Positions 37,416-47,684 are shown, counted from the stretch's first letter. The stretch: 64,000 nucleotides of DNA from Stappia indica (GCF_001696535.1 NZ_MBQE01000001.1:434001-498000); one strand, 5' to 3'. A program made the numbers and translations. The notes: a model not told the origin generated them from the letters alone.

Positions 37416-38495
37416 ATGAGCGAGGCGACCCCCTCCCCCAAGAACGGCCTGAGCTATGCCGACGCGGGCGTCGACATCGACGCGGGCAACGCCCTCGTGC
37501 GGCGGATCAAGCCCTTCGTGAAAGCGACGGCCCGCCCCGGCGCCGACAGCGAGATCGGCGGGTTCGGCGGACTGTTCGACCTGAAGGCGGCCGGCTTCAC
37601 CGACCCCATCCTGGTCGCCGCCAATGACGGCGTCGGCACCAAGCTCAAGATCGCCATCGACAGCGGCGCGCACGCGACCGTCGGCATCGATCTCGTGGCC
37701 ATGTGCGTCAACGACCTCGTCGTGCAGGGCGCCGAGCCGCTTCTCTTTCTCGACTACTATGCCTGCGGCGCGCTGGACGTCGACGTCGCCACCGACGTGG
37801 TGAAGGGCATTGCCGAGGGCTGCCGCATTTCCGGTTGCGCGCTGATCGGCGGCGAGACCGCCGAAATGCCGGGCATGTACGGCAGGGGCGACTACGATCT
37901 AGCCGGCTTCGCCGTCGGCGCGGCCGAGCGCGGCACCCTTCTGCCGCGGGGCGATATCGCCGAAGGCGATGTGCTGCTGGCGCTGGCATCCTCCGGCGTG
38001 CATTCCAACGGCTTCTCCCTGGTGCGCAAGATCGTCGAGCATTCCGGCCTCGACTGGAGCGCCGATGCGCCGTTCGCGCCCGGCATGACGCTTGGCGAAG
38101 CCCTGATGACGCCGACCCGCATCTACGTGAAGCCGCTGCTGGCCGCGCTGAAGGCCGGCGCCGGCATCAAGGCGCTGGCACACATCACCGGCGGCGGCCT
38201 GCCGGAGAACCTGCCTCGCGTGCTGCCCGACCATCTGGGAGCCCGCATCGACCTCACCGCCATCTCCGTCCCGCCGGTCTTCGGCTGGCTGGCCAAGGCC
38301 GGCGGCGTTGCCCAGTCGGAGATGCTGCGCACCTTCAACTGCGGCGTCGGTATGGTCGTCGCAGTGTCGGCCGAGACGGCCGACGAAGCGATTGCGATCC
38401 TGACCGCCGAGGGCGAAACGGTGAGCCGCATCGGCACGCTTGGTCCGCGCACGGGCGACGAGGCCGTGGTGTTCGACGGAGCCCTGGCGCTTTGA
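37416..38495 (+). CDS. purM: Phosphoribosylformylglycinamidine cyclo-ligase (AIR synthetase)
   Basis: The 359-residue enzyme has [56 protein letters not shown] and the C-terminal [16 protein letters not shown] motifs. It makes aminoimidazole ribotide in purine synthesis. The ATG at 37416 has GGAGA upstream and begins a purMN operon divergent from the permease-hdaA unit. Confidence 0.97.
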   Translation: MSEATPSPKNGLSYADAGVDIDAGNALVRRIKPFVKATARPGADSEIGGFGGLFDLKAAGFTDPILVAANDGVGTKLKIAIDSGAHATVGIDLVAMCVNDLVVQGAEPLLFLDYYACGALDVDVATDVVKGIAEGCRISGCALIGGETAEMPGMYGRGDYDLAGFAVGAAERGTLLPRGDIAEGDVLLALASSGVHSNGFSLVRKIVEHSGLDWSADAPFAPGMTLGEALMTPTRIYVKPLLAALKAGAGIKALAHITGGGLPENLPRVLPDHLGARIDLTAISVPPVFGWLAKAGGVAQSEMLRTFNCGVGMVVAVSAETADEAIAILTAEGETVSRIGTLGPRTGDEAVVFDGALAL

Positions 38496-39166
38496 CCTCT
38501 GCCCCTTCCGCTTCCGGCCGCAAGCGCACGGCGATCCTCGTCTCGGGGCGCGGATCGAACATGACCGCACTGCTGTCGGCAGCGGCCGATCCGGCCTTCC
38601 CGGCGGAAATCGTAGCGGTGATCGCCAACGTGCCGGACGCACCTGCCCTCGACAAGGCACGCGCAGCCGGCATCGAGGCCGTCGCGGTCAACCACCGCGG
38701 CCAGGGCGGGCGGCAGGCTTTCGAGGAAAAGCTCGACGCGGAGCTGCGTGCCCGCAATGTGGAGCTGATCTGTCTCGCCGGTTTCATGCGCATCCTGACG
38801 CCCTGGTTCGTGGAGCGTTGGCACGACCGGCTGCTCAACATCCATCCGGCGCTGCTGCCGGCCTTCAAGGGCCTCGACACCCATGCCCGGGCGCTGGCGG
38901 AAGGCTGCCGCCTGCATGGCGCGACGGTGCATTTCGTTCGCGCGGAGATGGATGCAGGCCCCATCATCGCGCAAGGCGCCGTGGCCGTGCTCGACGACGA
39001 CACGCCGGCGACGCTCGGCGCGCGCGTGCTCGAAATCGAGCACCGCATCTATCCGCAGGCGCTTGCGCTGGTCGCGGCCGGTGCCTTCGAGATCGACGGC
39101 ATGCGGGTGCGCCTGACGTCTGGAGCAGACGCGGCCCAGCCACCGCTCATCGCTCCGAAGGGCTGA
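38492..39166 (+). CDS. purN: Phosphoribosylglycinamide formyltransferase
   Basis: The 224-residue enzyme has [51 protein letters not shown] with the catalytic Asn-His pair, and [16 protein letters not shown]. It transfers formyl from 10-formyl-THF to GAR. The start is inferred as a TTG overlapping the purM stop (TTGA, 38492-38495), because later ATG codons would remove the SGRGSN motif. Confidence 0.93.
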   Translation: MTSAPSASGRKRTAILVSGRGSNMTALLSAAADPAFPAEIVAVIANVPDAPALDKARAAGIEAVAVNHRGQGGRQAFEEKLDAELRARNVELICLAGFMRILTPWFVERWHDRLLNIHPALLPAFKGLDTHARALAEGCRLHGATVHFVRAEMDAGPIIAQGAVAVLDDDTPATLGARVLEIEHRIYPQALALVAAGAFEIDGMRVRLTSGADAAQPPLIAPKG

Positions 39167-39178
39167 TATCAGGCCGGC

Positions 39179-39922
39179 TCAGCCAGCCGCCCTGCACTCC
39201 CCGACGTCCACGTTCTCCGCTGACGCTTCTCTGGTCCTGTTTTCCTCGAGCCGATGGCGCCGCCACTCCGCATAGAGCCGCTTGCGGCTGCGCGGCGGGC
39301 GCGCGTCCAGCACCGTCATCTCGAGCATCCGGTCCGCGCGGAAGTTGCGATAGTTCTGCCGCAACTCGCACCAGGCAGCCAGCACCCGGGCGTGCTCGAA
39401 AAAGGCCAGCACGATAGGCCAGACCACCCGGCGCTCGGGCGCACGGTCCGGCACCTGGTAGAGGATCTCCACCTTCCGCTCCAGCCGAAGGGCCTCCCGC
39501 AGCCGCACCAGTTCGATCCGGTCGCCCGGCAGCTCGCAGGGCGGCGGGGCATAGAGCGGCGCATCCAGGAATCCGTCGCGCAGCCCTTCGGGCAGGACGG
39601 TGGCGATCTTGGCAACCGCATCGCGCGCTGTCCGGCGGATTGCCGCATCGCCGCGCCCCTCCACCATGCGCAGGCCCAGCATGACGATCTCCAGTTCCTC
39701 CGCCGTGAACATCAGCGGCGGCAGGTCGTAGCCTTCCTCCAGCACATAGCCGACGCCCGCCTCGCCGGCCACCGGAACGCCGGAGGCCTGCAGCGCCGCG
39801 ATGTCGCGGTAGAGCGTACGCAGCGACACTTCGAGCTCGGCCGCAATGGCCGCGCCGCTGACGGGTCTGCGATAGCGCCGCAGGATCTGGAGAACCTGCA
39901 GCAACCTGTCGGCACGACGCAT
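39179..39922 (-). CDS. YafY-type HTH/WYL-domain transcriptional regulator
   Basis: The 247-residue protein has an N-terminal winged helix (RRADRLLQVLQILRRYRRPVSGAAIAAELEVSLRTLYRDIAAL) and a C-terminal WYL-like domain (KVEILYQVPDRAPERRVVWPIVLAFFEHARVLAAWCELRQNYRNFRADRML). WYL regulators sense ligands and often control the adjacent divergent gene, here a GST-like gene. The ATG at 39922 has GGGAAAG upstream. A perfect palindrome at 39958-39975 between the two genes is a good operator candidate. Confidence 0.88.
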   Translation of the reverse strand: MRRADRLLQVLQILRRYRRPVSGAAIAAELEVSLRTLYRDIAALQASGVPVAGEAGVGYVLEEGYDLPPLMFTAEELEIVMLGLRMVEGRGDAAIRRTARDAVAKIATVLPEGLRDGFLDAPLYAPPPCELPGDRIELVRLREALRLERKVEILYQVPDRAPERRVVWPIVLAFFEHARVLAAWCELRQNYRNFRADRMLEMTVLDARPPRSRKRLYAEWRRHRLEENRTREASAENVDVGECRAAG

Positions 39923-39957
39923 CACTTTCCCTTTCGCAGACACATTGCCATCCGATG

Positions 39958-39975
39958 CTGACAGTATGCTGTCAG
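39958..39975. promoter_or_regulatory. Palindrome between WYL regulator and GST-like gene
   Basis: CTGACAGTATGCTGTCAG has 7-bp perfect arms around TATG. It is 36 bp upstream of the regulator start and 52 bp upstream of the GST-like start, an ideal place for autoregulation and control of the divergent gene. Confidence 0.7.
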
Positions 39976-40026
39976 GAGGGGCGGTCTACAAGTCACGGGC
40001 CAGACGCAATCCCAGGAGATGCCGCC

Positions 40027-40770
40027 ATGCTTGTTCTCATCAATTTCCCGCCGGCCCGCGACATTCGCAGCCTTTCGCCCTTCTGCTACAAGGCGGAGGC
40101 GCTGCTCGCCCTGGCCGGCTGCGACTTTCGCATGGAGCCGACCACCGATCTCGCCGCCCTGCCCCATGGCAAGGTGCCGGTCCTGAAGGACGGCGACCTC
40201 GTCATTCCCGACAGCTCGCTGATCCAGCGCCACCTCGAGCGCCATCACGGCCTTGCCGTCGACGAGACGCTGACCGGCGTCGAACTGGCCATGGCCGAGG
40301 CGTTCCGCCGTATGACCGAGGAGCATCTGCGCTGGTCGATGGTTCATGCTCGCTGGGTCGACCCTGCTGGCGAACAGATGATCCTGTCCACCGCCCTTGC
40401 CGGAGTTCCCGAGGATATGCGGCGGAACGTCCTGAACGCCCGCCGGGAGAGCGTCAGCCGGACACTGCAGGCGCAGGGCCTTGGCCGTCATACTCCGGAA
40501 GACATCTACCGTTTCGGCTGCATGTCTCTCGACGCCATCGCGACCTTTCTGGACGACAAGGCTTTCCTGATGGGCGACCGCCCGACCACGGTCGATGCCA
40601 GCGTTGTCGGTGTCGTGCTCAACATCCTCGCCAGCGACATCGACACAACGCTGATGCGCCATGCGACGGCGATCCCGACGCTGGCGGATTACGTGTTGCG
40701 GTTCGAGCGCACGGTGTTCGGCCCGGCGGCACGCATTCCCGCCACCTTGCGCGGAGAACAGGCCGCCTGA
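40027..40770 (+). CDS. Glutathione S-transferase-like protein (Fax/metaxin-like)
   Basis: The 247-residue protein starts MLVLINFPPARDIRSLSPFCYKAE with a thioredoxin-like N-terminal domain including GKVPVLKDGDLVIPDSSLIQRHLE, and a helical C-terminal GST domain (FLDDKAFLMGDRPTTVDASVVGVV). It resembles failed-axon-connection-type GSTs; catalytic activity is uncertain. An AGGAG ribosome-binding site precedes the ATG. It is divergent from the WYL regulator and probably under its control. Confidence 0.85.
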   Translation: MLVLINFPPARDIRSLSPFCYKAEALLALAGCDFRMEPTTDLAALPHGKVPVLKDGDLVIPDSSLIQRHLERHHGLAVDETLTGVELAMAEAFRRMTEEHLRWSMVHARWVDPAGEQMILSTALAGVPEDMRRNVLNARRESVSRTLQAQGLGRHTPEDIYRFGCMSLDAIATFLDDKAFLMGDRPTTVDASVVGVVLNILASDIDTTLMRHATAIPTLADYVLRFERTVFGPAARIPATLRGEQAA

Positions 40771-40810
40771 CGCCGCCTGCCTGCTTATCCGGTGCCGCTG
40801 GTGCGTAAGG

Positions 40811-42907
40811 TCAGTCCTTGCGCACCCACACGGCCGTGTCGTGGAACGCCGCCCCGCCATAGGGCGCAACGGCATCCGCACCGGTCAGCGTGTTGATGCC
40901 CCGCCCGTCCGGATAGGCATCGTTCGGCCAGATTCCCTCCGCCACCACGACACCAGGCTTCAGCCCCTCGGTCAGGCGCGCATGCAGGATCACTGCCCCG
41001 CGCCGGTTGCCGATGCGGATGCGGTCGCCGTCGGCAATCCCGAGCCGTTCGGCATCCTTCGGCCCGATCATCAGGTCGGGCCGCCCTTCCTTGTCGCGGG
41101 AGGACGCGGTCTCGTTGAAGGTCGAGTTGAGGAAGGAGCGTGCCGGCGAGGTCGCGAGACGGAACGGGTGTTCCTCGCTCGCCGCCTCGTTCACCGCCCA
41201 GTGGTCAGGCAAGGTCGGCATGTCGGCGAAGGGGCCCATCGGACCATCGTTCGGTGCCGGTACTGCCGTCCATTCGGGCTTGAAGCGGAACTTGCCGTCC
41301 GGCCAATTGAACCCGTCGAGGTAATGCGCCTTGCGGAAGTCAGGCTGGCAATCGACCCAGCGGTCCCGCTCGATCTCCTCCAGCGAGCCAAAGCCGGAGG
41401 CCTTCAGCATCCAGTCGATATGCTCGCGCGCACTCATGCCAAAGCCCGGATGCTCGGCAGCACCGACCCGGCGGGCGATCTCGTTGAGCACGTAAAGGTT
41501 CTCGCGGGTTTCGCCCGGCGCCTCGGCAAGCTTCGGGCCGAGCAGAATGTACTGGTGCCCACCACCCTTGTAGACGTCGTCATGTTCGAGAAACTGCGTC
41601 GCCGGCAGCACCACGTCGGCCATCTTCGCCGTCTCGGTCATGAACTGCTCGTGCACGCAGACGAACAGATCCTCGCGGGCGAAGCCCTGCTTCACCAGCT
41701 CCTGCTCTGGCGCTACCGACACCGGGTTGGTGTTCTGGATCAGCATCGCGGTCACCGGCGGACCGTGGCGCAGGGCCTCGGCATCGCCGGTCAGAACCCG
41801 GCCGATCTGGCTCTGGTCGAGCTGGCGCACCGCCGGATCGATCAACGAGTGTCCCTCGATCATCGACTTGTCGAGCGTGTAAATCGCGCCGTTGTTGTGG
41901 AATGCACCGCCGCCCTCGTACTGCCACGCACCGGTCACGGCCGCGATGCAGGACGCCGCATGCATCGATACGGCGCCATTGCGCTGGCGGGTGAACCCGT
42001 AGCCGAGGCGGAAGAAGGTGCGCTTCGTCTCGCCGACCATGCGGGCGAAAAGCTCGATCTCGTCCACCGACAGTCCGGTGATCGCCGCCGCCCATTCCGG
42101 CGGGCGCTGCGCCACATGCGCCTCCAGTTCGTCCGGACAGTCGGTGTAGCGGGCAAGGTAGTCGCGGTCGGCATGCCCGTCGCGGAACAGCACATGCATC
42201 ACCGCACAGGCGAGCGCCGCATCCGTGCCGGGCTTCAGCACGAGGCCGAGGTCGGCCTGTTTCACGGTCTGGGTCGGATAGACGTCGATGGCGACGATCT
42301 TCGCCCCGCGCGTCTTGCGGGCGGTGATCGCGTGGGTCATCACGTTGACCTGGGTCGAGACCGCGTTGGTCCCCCAGATCACCACCATGTCGGAAACCGC
42401 GATCTCCCGCGGGTCGGGCCCGGCGAGCAAGCCGGTGCCGGCGATATAGCCGGTCCAGGCCGGATTGGTGCAGATCGTGTCGAACTGGCGCGAATAGCCC
42501 TTGGCGTGGCGCAGGCGGTGGATCGAGTCGCGCTGCACCAGGCCCATCGTGCCGGCATAGTGATAGGGCCACACGGCCTGGGCTCCGTGCTCGGCTTCGG
42601 CCTTCAGGAAGGCGGACGCGACCAGATCCAGCGCCTCGTCCCAGGAGATGGGCTCGAAGCGCCCTTCCCCCTTCGCGCCGACCCGCTTCAGCGGCTGCAT
42701 CAGGCGATCCGGATGATAGAGCCGGTCGGAGTAGCGCGCGACCTTGGCGCAGATGACGCCGGCCGTATAGGCATTCGCCCGCGCGCCCTTGATCCGTCCG
42801 ATGCGCCCGTCGGCGAACAGTTCGACCTCCAGCGCGCAGGTGGAGGGACAGTCGTGCGGACAGGCGGTCGCCTTCAGGACGGGGTCTTTTGCAACGGGGG
42901 CGTTCAT
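40811..42907 (-). CDS. Cytoplasmic molybdopterin oxidoreductase with one 4Fe-4S site
   Basis: The 698-residue protein belongs to the DMSO-reductase superfamily. Near the N-terminus are the iron-sulfur Cys of CPHDCPSTC and a fourth in GVICAKV; WGTNAVSTQVNVMTHAI, IQNTNPVSVAPEQ and the C-terminal molydopterin-dinucleotide domain (IGPKDAERLGIADGDRIRI) follow. There is no Tat signal, so it should act in the cytoplasm. No partner subunit gene is adjacent. The ATG at 42907 (MNAPVAKDPVLK) is preferred; substrate unknown. Confidence 0.88.
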   Translation of the reverse strand: MNAPVAKDPVLKATACPHDCPSTCALEVELFADGRIGRIKGARANAYTAGVICAKVARYSDRLYHPDRLMQPLKRVGAKGEGRFEPISWDEALDLVASAFLKAEAEHGAQAVWPYHYAGTMGLVQRDSIHRLRHAKGYSRQFDTICTNPAWTGYIAGTGLLAGPDPREIAVSDMVVIWGTNAVSTQVNVMTHAITARKTRGAKIVAIDVYPTQTVKQADLGLVLKPGTDAALACAVMHVLFRDGHADRDYLARYTDCPDELEAHVAQRPPEWAAAITGLSVDEIELFARMVGETKRTFFRLGYGFTRQRNGAVSMHAASCIAAVTGAWQYEGGGAFHNNGAIYTLDKSMIEGHSLIDPAVRQLDQSQIGRVLTGDAEALRHGPPVTAMLIQNTNPVSVAPEQELVKQGFAREDLFVCVHEQFMTETAKMADVVLPATQFLEHDDVYKGGGHQYILLGPKLAEAPGETRENLYVLNEIARRVGAAEHPGFGMSAREHIDWMLKASGFGSLEEIERDRWVDCQPDFRKAHYLDGFNWPDGKFRFKPEWTAVPAPNDGPMGPFADMPTLPDHWAVNEAASEEHPFRLATSPARSFLNSTFNETASSRDKEGRPDLMIGPKDAERLGIADGDRIRIGNRRGAVILHARLTEGLKPGVVVAEGIWPNDAYPDGRGINTLTGADAVAPYGGAAFHDTAVWVRKD

Positions 42908-42982
42908 GCGTCTCTCGCAGGCAAGGAAAACGGCGGCAAGGCTCACTCGCGCCAAGCCGTCGTGTCAAGGACCAGTGGCCGT

Positions 42983-43019
42983 ACAAAAGGAAAGGGCCGG
43001 CGCAGCGGCCGGCCCTTCC
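42983..43019 (-). terminator. Rho-independent terminator of ndk
   Basis: Read on the minus strand, a 10-bp stem (AAGGGCCGGC at 42992-43001 paired with GCCGGCCCTT at 43008-43017) is followed by CCTTTTG. It lies 40 bp after the ndk stop. Confidence 0.8.
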
Positions 43020-43059
43020 AGATCTCGTGCGGTGCGCTGTCGCGAGGCGACTTGCAGCC

Positions 43060-43482
43060 TTAGCCGACGATTTCGGTCTCGGAGAACCAGTAGGCGATCT
43101 CCTGGGCGGCGGTGTCCGCGCCGTCGGAGCCATGCACCGAGTTCTCGCCGATGTTCAGGGCGAAGGTCTTGCGGATGGTGCCCTCGTCGGCGTTCGCCGG
43201 GTTGGTGGCGCCCATCACTTCGCGGTTCTTGGCAATGGCGTTCTCGCCTTCCAGAACCTGCACGATGGTCGGGGCCGAGCACATGAACTCGACCAGCTCG
43301 CCGAAGAACGGACGGTCCTTGTGCACCGCGTAAAAGCCCTCGGCCTCGCGACGCGACATCCACACGCGCTTGGAAGCGACGACGCGCAGGCCGGCATCCT
43401 CAAGCATCTTGGTGATCGCGCCGGTCAGGTTGCGACGCGTCGCGTCCGGCTTGATCATCGAAAAGGTGCGCTCGATCGCCAT
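43060..43482 (-). CDS. ndk: Nucleoside diphosphate kinase
   Basis: The 140-residue enzyme has [21 protein letters not shown], the [15 protein letters not shown] segment and the active-site His H117 in [12 protein letters not shown]. It equilibrates nucleoside di- and triphosphates. The start has GGGAAA upstream. The longer open frame is not coding. Confidence 0.97.
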   Translation of the reverse strand: MAIERTFSMIKPDATRRNLTGAITKMLEDAGLRVVASKRVWMSRREAEGFYAVHKDRPFFGELVEFMCSAPTIVQVLEGENAIAKNREVMGATNPANADEGTIRKTFALNIGENSVHGSDGADTAAQEIAYWFSETEIVG

Positions 43483-43669
43483 TATCGTTTTCCCGTTGTT
43501 GTCCGGCAGGGCCTCGCGCCCTCGCGGGCCCCGCCTGTCCGTGCCTTCCGAGGCCGGACAATCCTTGATCTCGTTGCGTCCGTGAACGGACGCGCCATGC
43601 GTATAGCCGGGGACGGGCGCCCCCGCAAGGCGCAAGGGGCGCCGGATTCCGCTGTTTTTCGGGAAAGCT

Positions 43670-44359
43670 TCAGGCTGCCGGAACGCTACGGCCGAAGCCG
43701 TCGAACAGATCGAGGCAGCGCTCCCGCCATTGTCCGACGGGCGAGCTGGGATCGATGAACTGGAACGGACTGGTGATCCGTGCCCATTGCAAGGTGCCGA
43801 ACAGCATGTAGTCGGTGTGAAGCGGCGCCTCGCCGCCGATGAACGGCTGGTTCTTCAGCATCAGGTGCAGCGGCAACAGCGCGGCCCCCATCTCCGCCAG
43901 TCGGTCCTCCCGCCCAGACTGCACCTCTTCCAGGCTCCTGCCGAAGCGCGCCTCGCGCGTCTCGCGGAAGTAAACCTGGTCCTCAGGACCAAGCACATCC
44001 CAGATGTCTTTGATGATCAGTTGCGCGATCAGCGAGCTAACCGAGGCATTCACCCAGCTCTCGATGAGCTTTGCGGCAGCGCGTCCGCCCGCGCCCCCGA
44101 ACAGGCTGGGCCGGTCCGGATAGGTGTCCTCCAGATAGGTGGCGATCGCCCAGCTGTCGCAGATCGTGCGGTCGCCATCGACAAGGATCGGCACGGTCTT
44201 GCCGGCATCGGGCGCGATGGCCGGGATTTCGCTGAACGGCTTCGGCCGGCATTCGAAATCGAGCCCCTTGTGCTTCAGCGCCATCCGGATGCGCCAGGCA
44301 AAGGGGCTGAAGGGGCGCGCGGCGTCGGCGCCGCACAACTCGTAAAGAACGATGCTCAA
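43670..44359 (-). CDS. Glutathione S-transferase family protein
   Basis: The 229-residue protein has a GST N-terminal fold ([59 protein letters not shown]) and a helical C-terminal domain ([19 protein letters not shown]). The likely start is a TTG at 44359 with GGAGGG 6 bp upstream. Substrate unknown; no operon partner seen. Confidence 0.86.
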   Translation of the reverse strand: MSIVLYELCGADAARPFSPFAWRIRMALKHKGLDFECRPKPFSEIPAIAPDAGKTVPILVDGDRTICDSWAIATYLEDTYPDRPSLFGGAGGRAAAKLIESWVNASVSSLIAQLIIKDIWDVLGPEDQVYFRETREARFGRSLEEVQSGREDRLAEMGAALLPLHLMLKNQPFIGGEAPLHTDYMLFGTLQWARITSPFQFIDPSSPVGQWRERCLDLFDGFGRSVPAA

Positions 44360-44642
44360 GGGGGTCCCTCCCGCTTTTCTCGGATCGCAGTCGCGATGTC
44401 GGAGCGAACCCTATCGCCGGCTCAGCGCGCGGCCAAGCGGGGGCCGTCGATTCGAATTGAGGCGCCTCACACACAACCCCAATCCACATAGAGAAAGAAA
44501 ATTAAACCTGAGATTGATTCACTGGAATATTGCCGTAACGGCAAAGAGAAAAAGCGGACCGTTTGTCCGGCTTATTTACTGACGGTTCAGTAGTTCCCCT
44601 ACCTACTGCGGCATCTTCAGTCTCACAAGGTCGCCCCTCCCG
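44360..44642. other. Divergent intergenic region between GST and chemoreceptor
   Basis: This 283-bp region has no convincing gene. It contains an AT-rich segment (44480-44530), the palindrome TTGCCGTAACGGCAA (44530-44544) and a nearby inverted repeat CGGAC-N5-GTCCG (44555-44569). These could be operator sites or leader hairpins for the chemoreceptor gene. Confidence 0.4.
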
Positions 44643-46319
44643 ATGTCCATCAAACAGAAAATGCTGACGCTAGTCGGCGGCACACTGGCTGCGCTGCTGC
44701 TCGTGGCGGCGGTTCAGATCTACTCGCTCTACGGCTCGATGATGCATGACCGGCGCGAACTGGTTCGCACCCAGGTCGAGACCGCCACCACGATGATCGA
44801 GGCCATCGCGCAGGAGGCGCAGGCGGGACGGATGTCGGTCGAGGAGGCTCAGCGCGTCGCCAAGAGCCTGCTGACCGCCATGCGCTTCAACGGGTCCGAC
44901 TACTTCGTGGTGATCGACTCCAATCCTGCGAGCCAGGGCGTCGTCGTCACCCACCCGAACCCGAAGATCGTCGGCCAGAACCTGTGGGCGTCGAAGGATG
45001 CTCAAGGCACTGAGTATGTGGTGGGCCAGGTCGAGTCCGCACGTGCCGGCGGCGGCTTCACCGACTACGACTTCCCGCGTCTCGGCGAACAGGAGCCGTC
45101 CCCCAAGGTCGCCTACTCCGACGGCTTCGCGCCGTGGAACTGGGCCGTCTCCGCATCGCTCTATGTCGATGACGTGACCGAGGCCTTCTTTGGCGAGCTG
45201 CTGACCAGCGCGCTGTGGATCCTGCCGCTCACCGCCATGATCGGCGTCGCCGCCTTCCTGCTGGCCAACAGCATCAGCCGGCCGATCGCTGCGATCACCG
45301 ATGCAATGCGCCACCTCGCCGACGGCGACCTGTCGGTTTCCGTGCCAGGCGCGGGCCGCAAGGACGAGATCGGCCAGATGGCGGATGCCACCGAGGTCTT
45401 CCGCGATGGCATGCTGCGGGCGCAGGACCTGTCGGCCTCGCAGATCCAGGAGCAGCGTGTCCGCGAACAGCGTGCACAGCGCATCGAGGAGATGACCCGC
45501 CGCTTCGACGAAAGCGCCACCGCGCTTCTGTCGGCGGTCACCTCGTCGGCCGGCGCCATGGAGAACAACGCGCGCTCCATGGCCGACATCGCCGAGAGCA
45601 CCAACGCCCGCTCCACGACGGTCGCCACCGCCGCCCAGCAGGCAGCCGCCAACGTCCAGACCGTTGCCTCGGCGACCGAGGAGCTGTCCTCCTCGATTTC
45701 CGAGATCAGCTCGCAGGTCTCCAAGTCGTCGCAGATCGCCTCCCAGGCCGTCGGCGAGGCTCAGCGTACCGACAGCCAGATCCAGGGCCTTGCCAACGCT
45801 GCCGAGAAGATCGGCCAGGTGGTGAGCATGATCGCCGCCATCGCCGAGCAGACCAACCTGCTGGCGCTGAACGCGACCATCGAGGCCGCCCGTGCCGGCG
45901 AAGCCGGTCGCGGCTTCGCGGTGGTCGCCGCCGAGGTCAAGGAGCTCGCCTCCCAGACCTCCAACGCGACCGAGGAGATCACCGCACAGATCGCAGCGAT
46001 CCAGACCGAGACCCGCACCGCCGTCGGCGCCGTCCAGTCGATCGGCCGTACCGTCGAGGAGATGAACGCCATAGCTGCGGCCATTGCCGCTGCGGTCGAG
46101 GAACAGGGCGCGGCGACGGGCGAGATCGCCCGCAACGTCGAAGAGGCCTCGCGCGGCACCCAGGACGTCACCGAGAACATCCTCGGCGTCTCGCATGCCG
46201 CGAGCGACACCCGCAGCGCCGCCGGCGACGTGGCCTCGGCTGCCGCCGCGGTCAACCGGGATGCAGCCGCGCTGAAGCAGGAAGTCGAGACCTTCCTCGC
46301 CGGCGTCCGCGCCGCCTGA
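44643..46319 (+). CDS. Methyl-accepting chemotaxis protein with sCache-type sensor
   Basis: The 558-residue protein has a transmembrane helix at about 10-30, a periplasmic single-Cache-like sensor ([14 protein letters not shown]..., [14 protein letters not shown]), a second helix at about 190-212, a HAMP domain ([23 protein letters not shown]) and the signalling hairpin with [20 protein letters not shown]. It relays ligand binding to CheA/CheW. The ligand is unknown. It is monocistronic with a strong terminator. Confidence 0.94.
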   Translation: MSIKQKMLTLVGGTLAALLLVAAVQIYSLYGSMMHDRRELVRTQVETATTMIEAIAQEAQAGRMSVEEAQRVAKSLLTAMRFNGSDYFVVIDSNPASQGVVVTHPNPKIVGQNLWASKDAQGTEYVVGQVESARAGGGFTDYDFPRLGEQEPSPKVAYSDGFAPWNWAVSASLYVDDVTEAFFGELLTSALWILPLTAMIGVAAFLLANSISRPIAAITDAMRHLADGDLSVSVPGAGRKDEIGQMADATEVFRDGMLRAQDLSASQIQEQRVREQRAQRIEEMTRRFDESATALLSAVTSSAGAMENNARSMADIAESTNARSTTVATAAQQAAANVQTVASATEELSSSISEISSQVSKSSQIASQAVGEAQRTDSQIQGLANAAEKIGQVVSMIAAIAEQTNLLALNATIEAARAGEAGRGFAVVAAEVKELASQTSNATEEITAQIAAIQTETRTAVGAVQSIGRTVEEMNAIAAAIAAAVEEQGAATGEIARNVEEASRGTQDVTENILGVSHAASDTRSAAGDVASAAAAVNRDAAALKQEVETFLAGVRAA

Positions 46320-46364
46320 GCTGCTCCTGGCGGCCGGGCAATCCGGCAACCGACGAAAAACCAG

Positions 46365-46396
46365 AGCGCCGGCCTTGGGGTCGGCGCTTTTTTTTT
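46365..46396 (+). terminator. Rho-independent terminator of the chemoreceptor gene
   Basis: AGCGCCG (46365-46371) pairs with CGGCGCT (46382-46388), with extra CC/GG pairing inside, followed by a run of nine T. It is 45 bp after the stop. Confidence 0.88.
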
Positions 46397-46535
46397 GCGC
46401 CCCCTGCAACGTCTGCGACGCGACGGCATCCGCTCTCTGCAAGGAGTGCTCGCCCGATTGCCCCTCGCGAAGCCCGAGAGGCCGGGCTATCATCCTTTTC
46501 TCGCCAGAATTTCTTTCACGAACATGGGGATAGAC

Positions 46536-47669
46536 ATGAAGCCGTCGTCGGAGGATTTGCTCGCCGGTCTGCTCGATTGGGTACGCATCGAAACGCACAC
46601 ACCGGATGTCGAAGGGCTCAACCGGCTGATGGATCTGGTCGCATCCCAGGCTGAAGCCTTCGGCGCGACAACCGAGCGCTTTCCCGGCCGCGACGGCCAT
46701 GGCGACCACCTGCTCGTCCGCTCGCCTTGGGGCGATCACTCCAAGCCGGGCATTCTCTTCCTGTCGCATCTGGACACGGTGCATCCGCGCGGAACCATCG
46801 ACGAGGATCTTCCGATCCGCGTGGAAGGCGACCGCTGCTATGGCCCCGGCATCTGCGACATGAAGGGCGGCGCCTATAACGGACTGGCCGCGATGCGAAA
46901 GGTCGCCGCCGATATCGAGGCTGGCGGCACGCCCCCTGCCCTTGCCGTCAGCATCCTCTTCACCTCGGACGAGGAAGTCGGCAGCCCGACCTCGCAGGCG
47001 CTGATCGAGCGTGTCGGCGGCGCGGCCAAATATGCCCTCGTCACGGAGCCGGCCCGCAACGGCGGCCATGTGGTCACCGCCCGTAAGGGCGTGGGCCGCT
47101 TCACGCTGAAGGTCGAGGGACGTCCCGCCCATGCCGGCGCCCGCCACTGGCAGGGCCGCAGCGCGGTCAGCGAGCTGGCCCACCAGATCATCGTGCTGGA
47201 AGCCATGACGGATTACGACCGCGAGATTACCGTCAATGTCGGCGAGATTCGTGGCGGCACAGGCACCAATGTCGTGCCGCAATTCGCGAGCGCCGAGATC
47301 GACTTACGCGTTCCGACGCTCGCCGCGGCCGAGGAGATGGTCGCCCGCATCACCGGCCTCACGCCGAAGACCCCGGACACGAAGCTGACGATCACCGGCG
47401 GCATGAACCGCCCGCCCTTCGAGCAGTCGGCGGCGAGCAAGGCGCTCTTCGACCACGCGGCACGGCTTGCCGACGAGATCGGCTTCGAGCTGATCGGCGA
47501 GACGACGGGCGGCGGATCTGACGGCAACTTCATCGCCGACAAGGTTCCGACCCTCGACGGTCTCGGCCCGGACGGCGACGACGTGCACACCCTCAACGAG
47601 CACATCTTCATCCCCTCGTTGGGCGAGCGGATGCAACTCATGGTCCGGCTGATCGAAACGCTGGACTGA
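46536..47669 (+). CDS. M20-family zinc peptidase (glutamate carboxypeptidase-like)
   Basis: The 377-residue protein has the co-catalytic zinc ligands of M20 enzymes: LSHLDTVHP, GICDMKGGAYNG, TSDEEVGS, VTEPA and DDVHTLNEH, with the lid-domain KGVGRFTLKVEGRPAHAGA. It probably cleaves a peptide or N-acyl amino acid in the cytoplasm; there is no signal peptide. The ATG at 46536 follows GGGGA; an ATG four codons earlier is possible. Confidence 0.88.
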   Translation: MKPSSEDLLAGLLDWVRIETHTPDVEGLNRLMDLVASQAEAFGATTERFPGRDGHGDHLLVRSPWGDHSKPGILFLSHLDTVHPRGTIDEDLPIRVEGDRCYGPGICDMKGGAYNGLAAMRKVAADIEAGGTPPALAVSILFTSDEEVGSPTSQALIERVGGAAKYALVTEPARNGGHVVTARKGVGRFTLKVEGRPAHAGARHWQGRSAVSELAHQIIVLEAMTDYDREITVNVGEIRGGTGTNVVPQFASAEIDLRVPTLAAAEEMVARITGLTPKTPDTKLTITGGMNRPPFEQSAASKALFDHAARLADEIGFELIGETTGGGSDGNFIADKVPTLDGLGPDGDDVHTLNEHIFIPSLGERMQLMVRLIETLD

Positions 47670-47684
47670 GAACGACGAAAGATT

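Noticed and set aside
44670-47282. An 870-codon minus-strand open frame opposite the chemoreceptor and M20 peptidase
   Set aside because: Both genes opposite have clear motifs; the antisense frame has only GC-skewed shadow composition.
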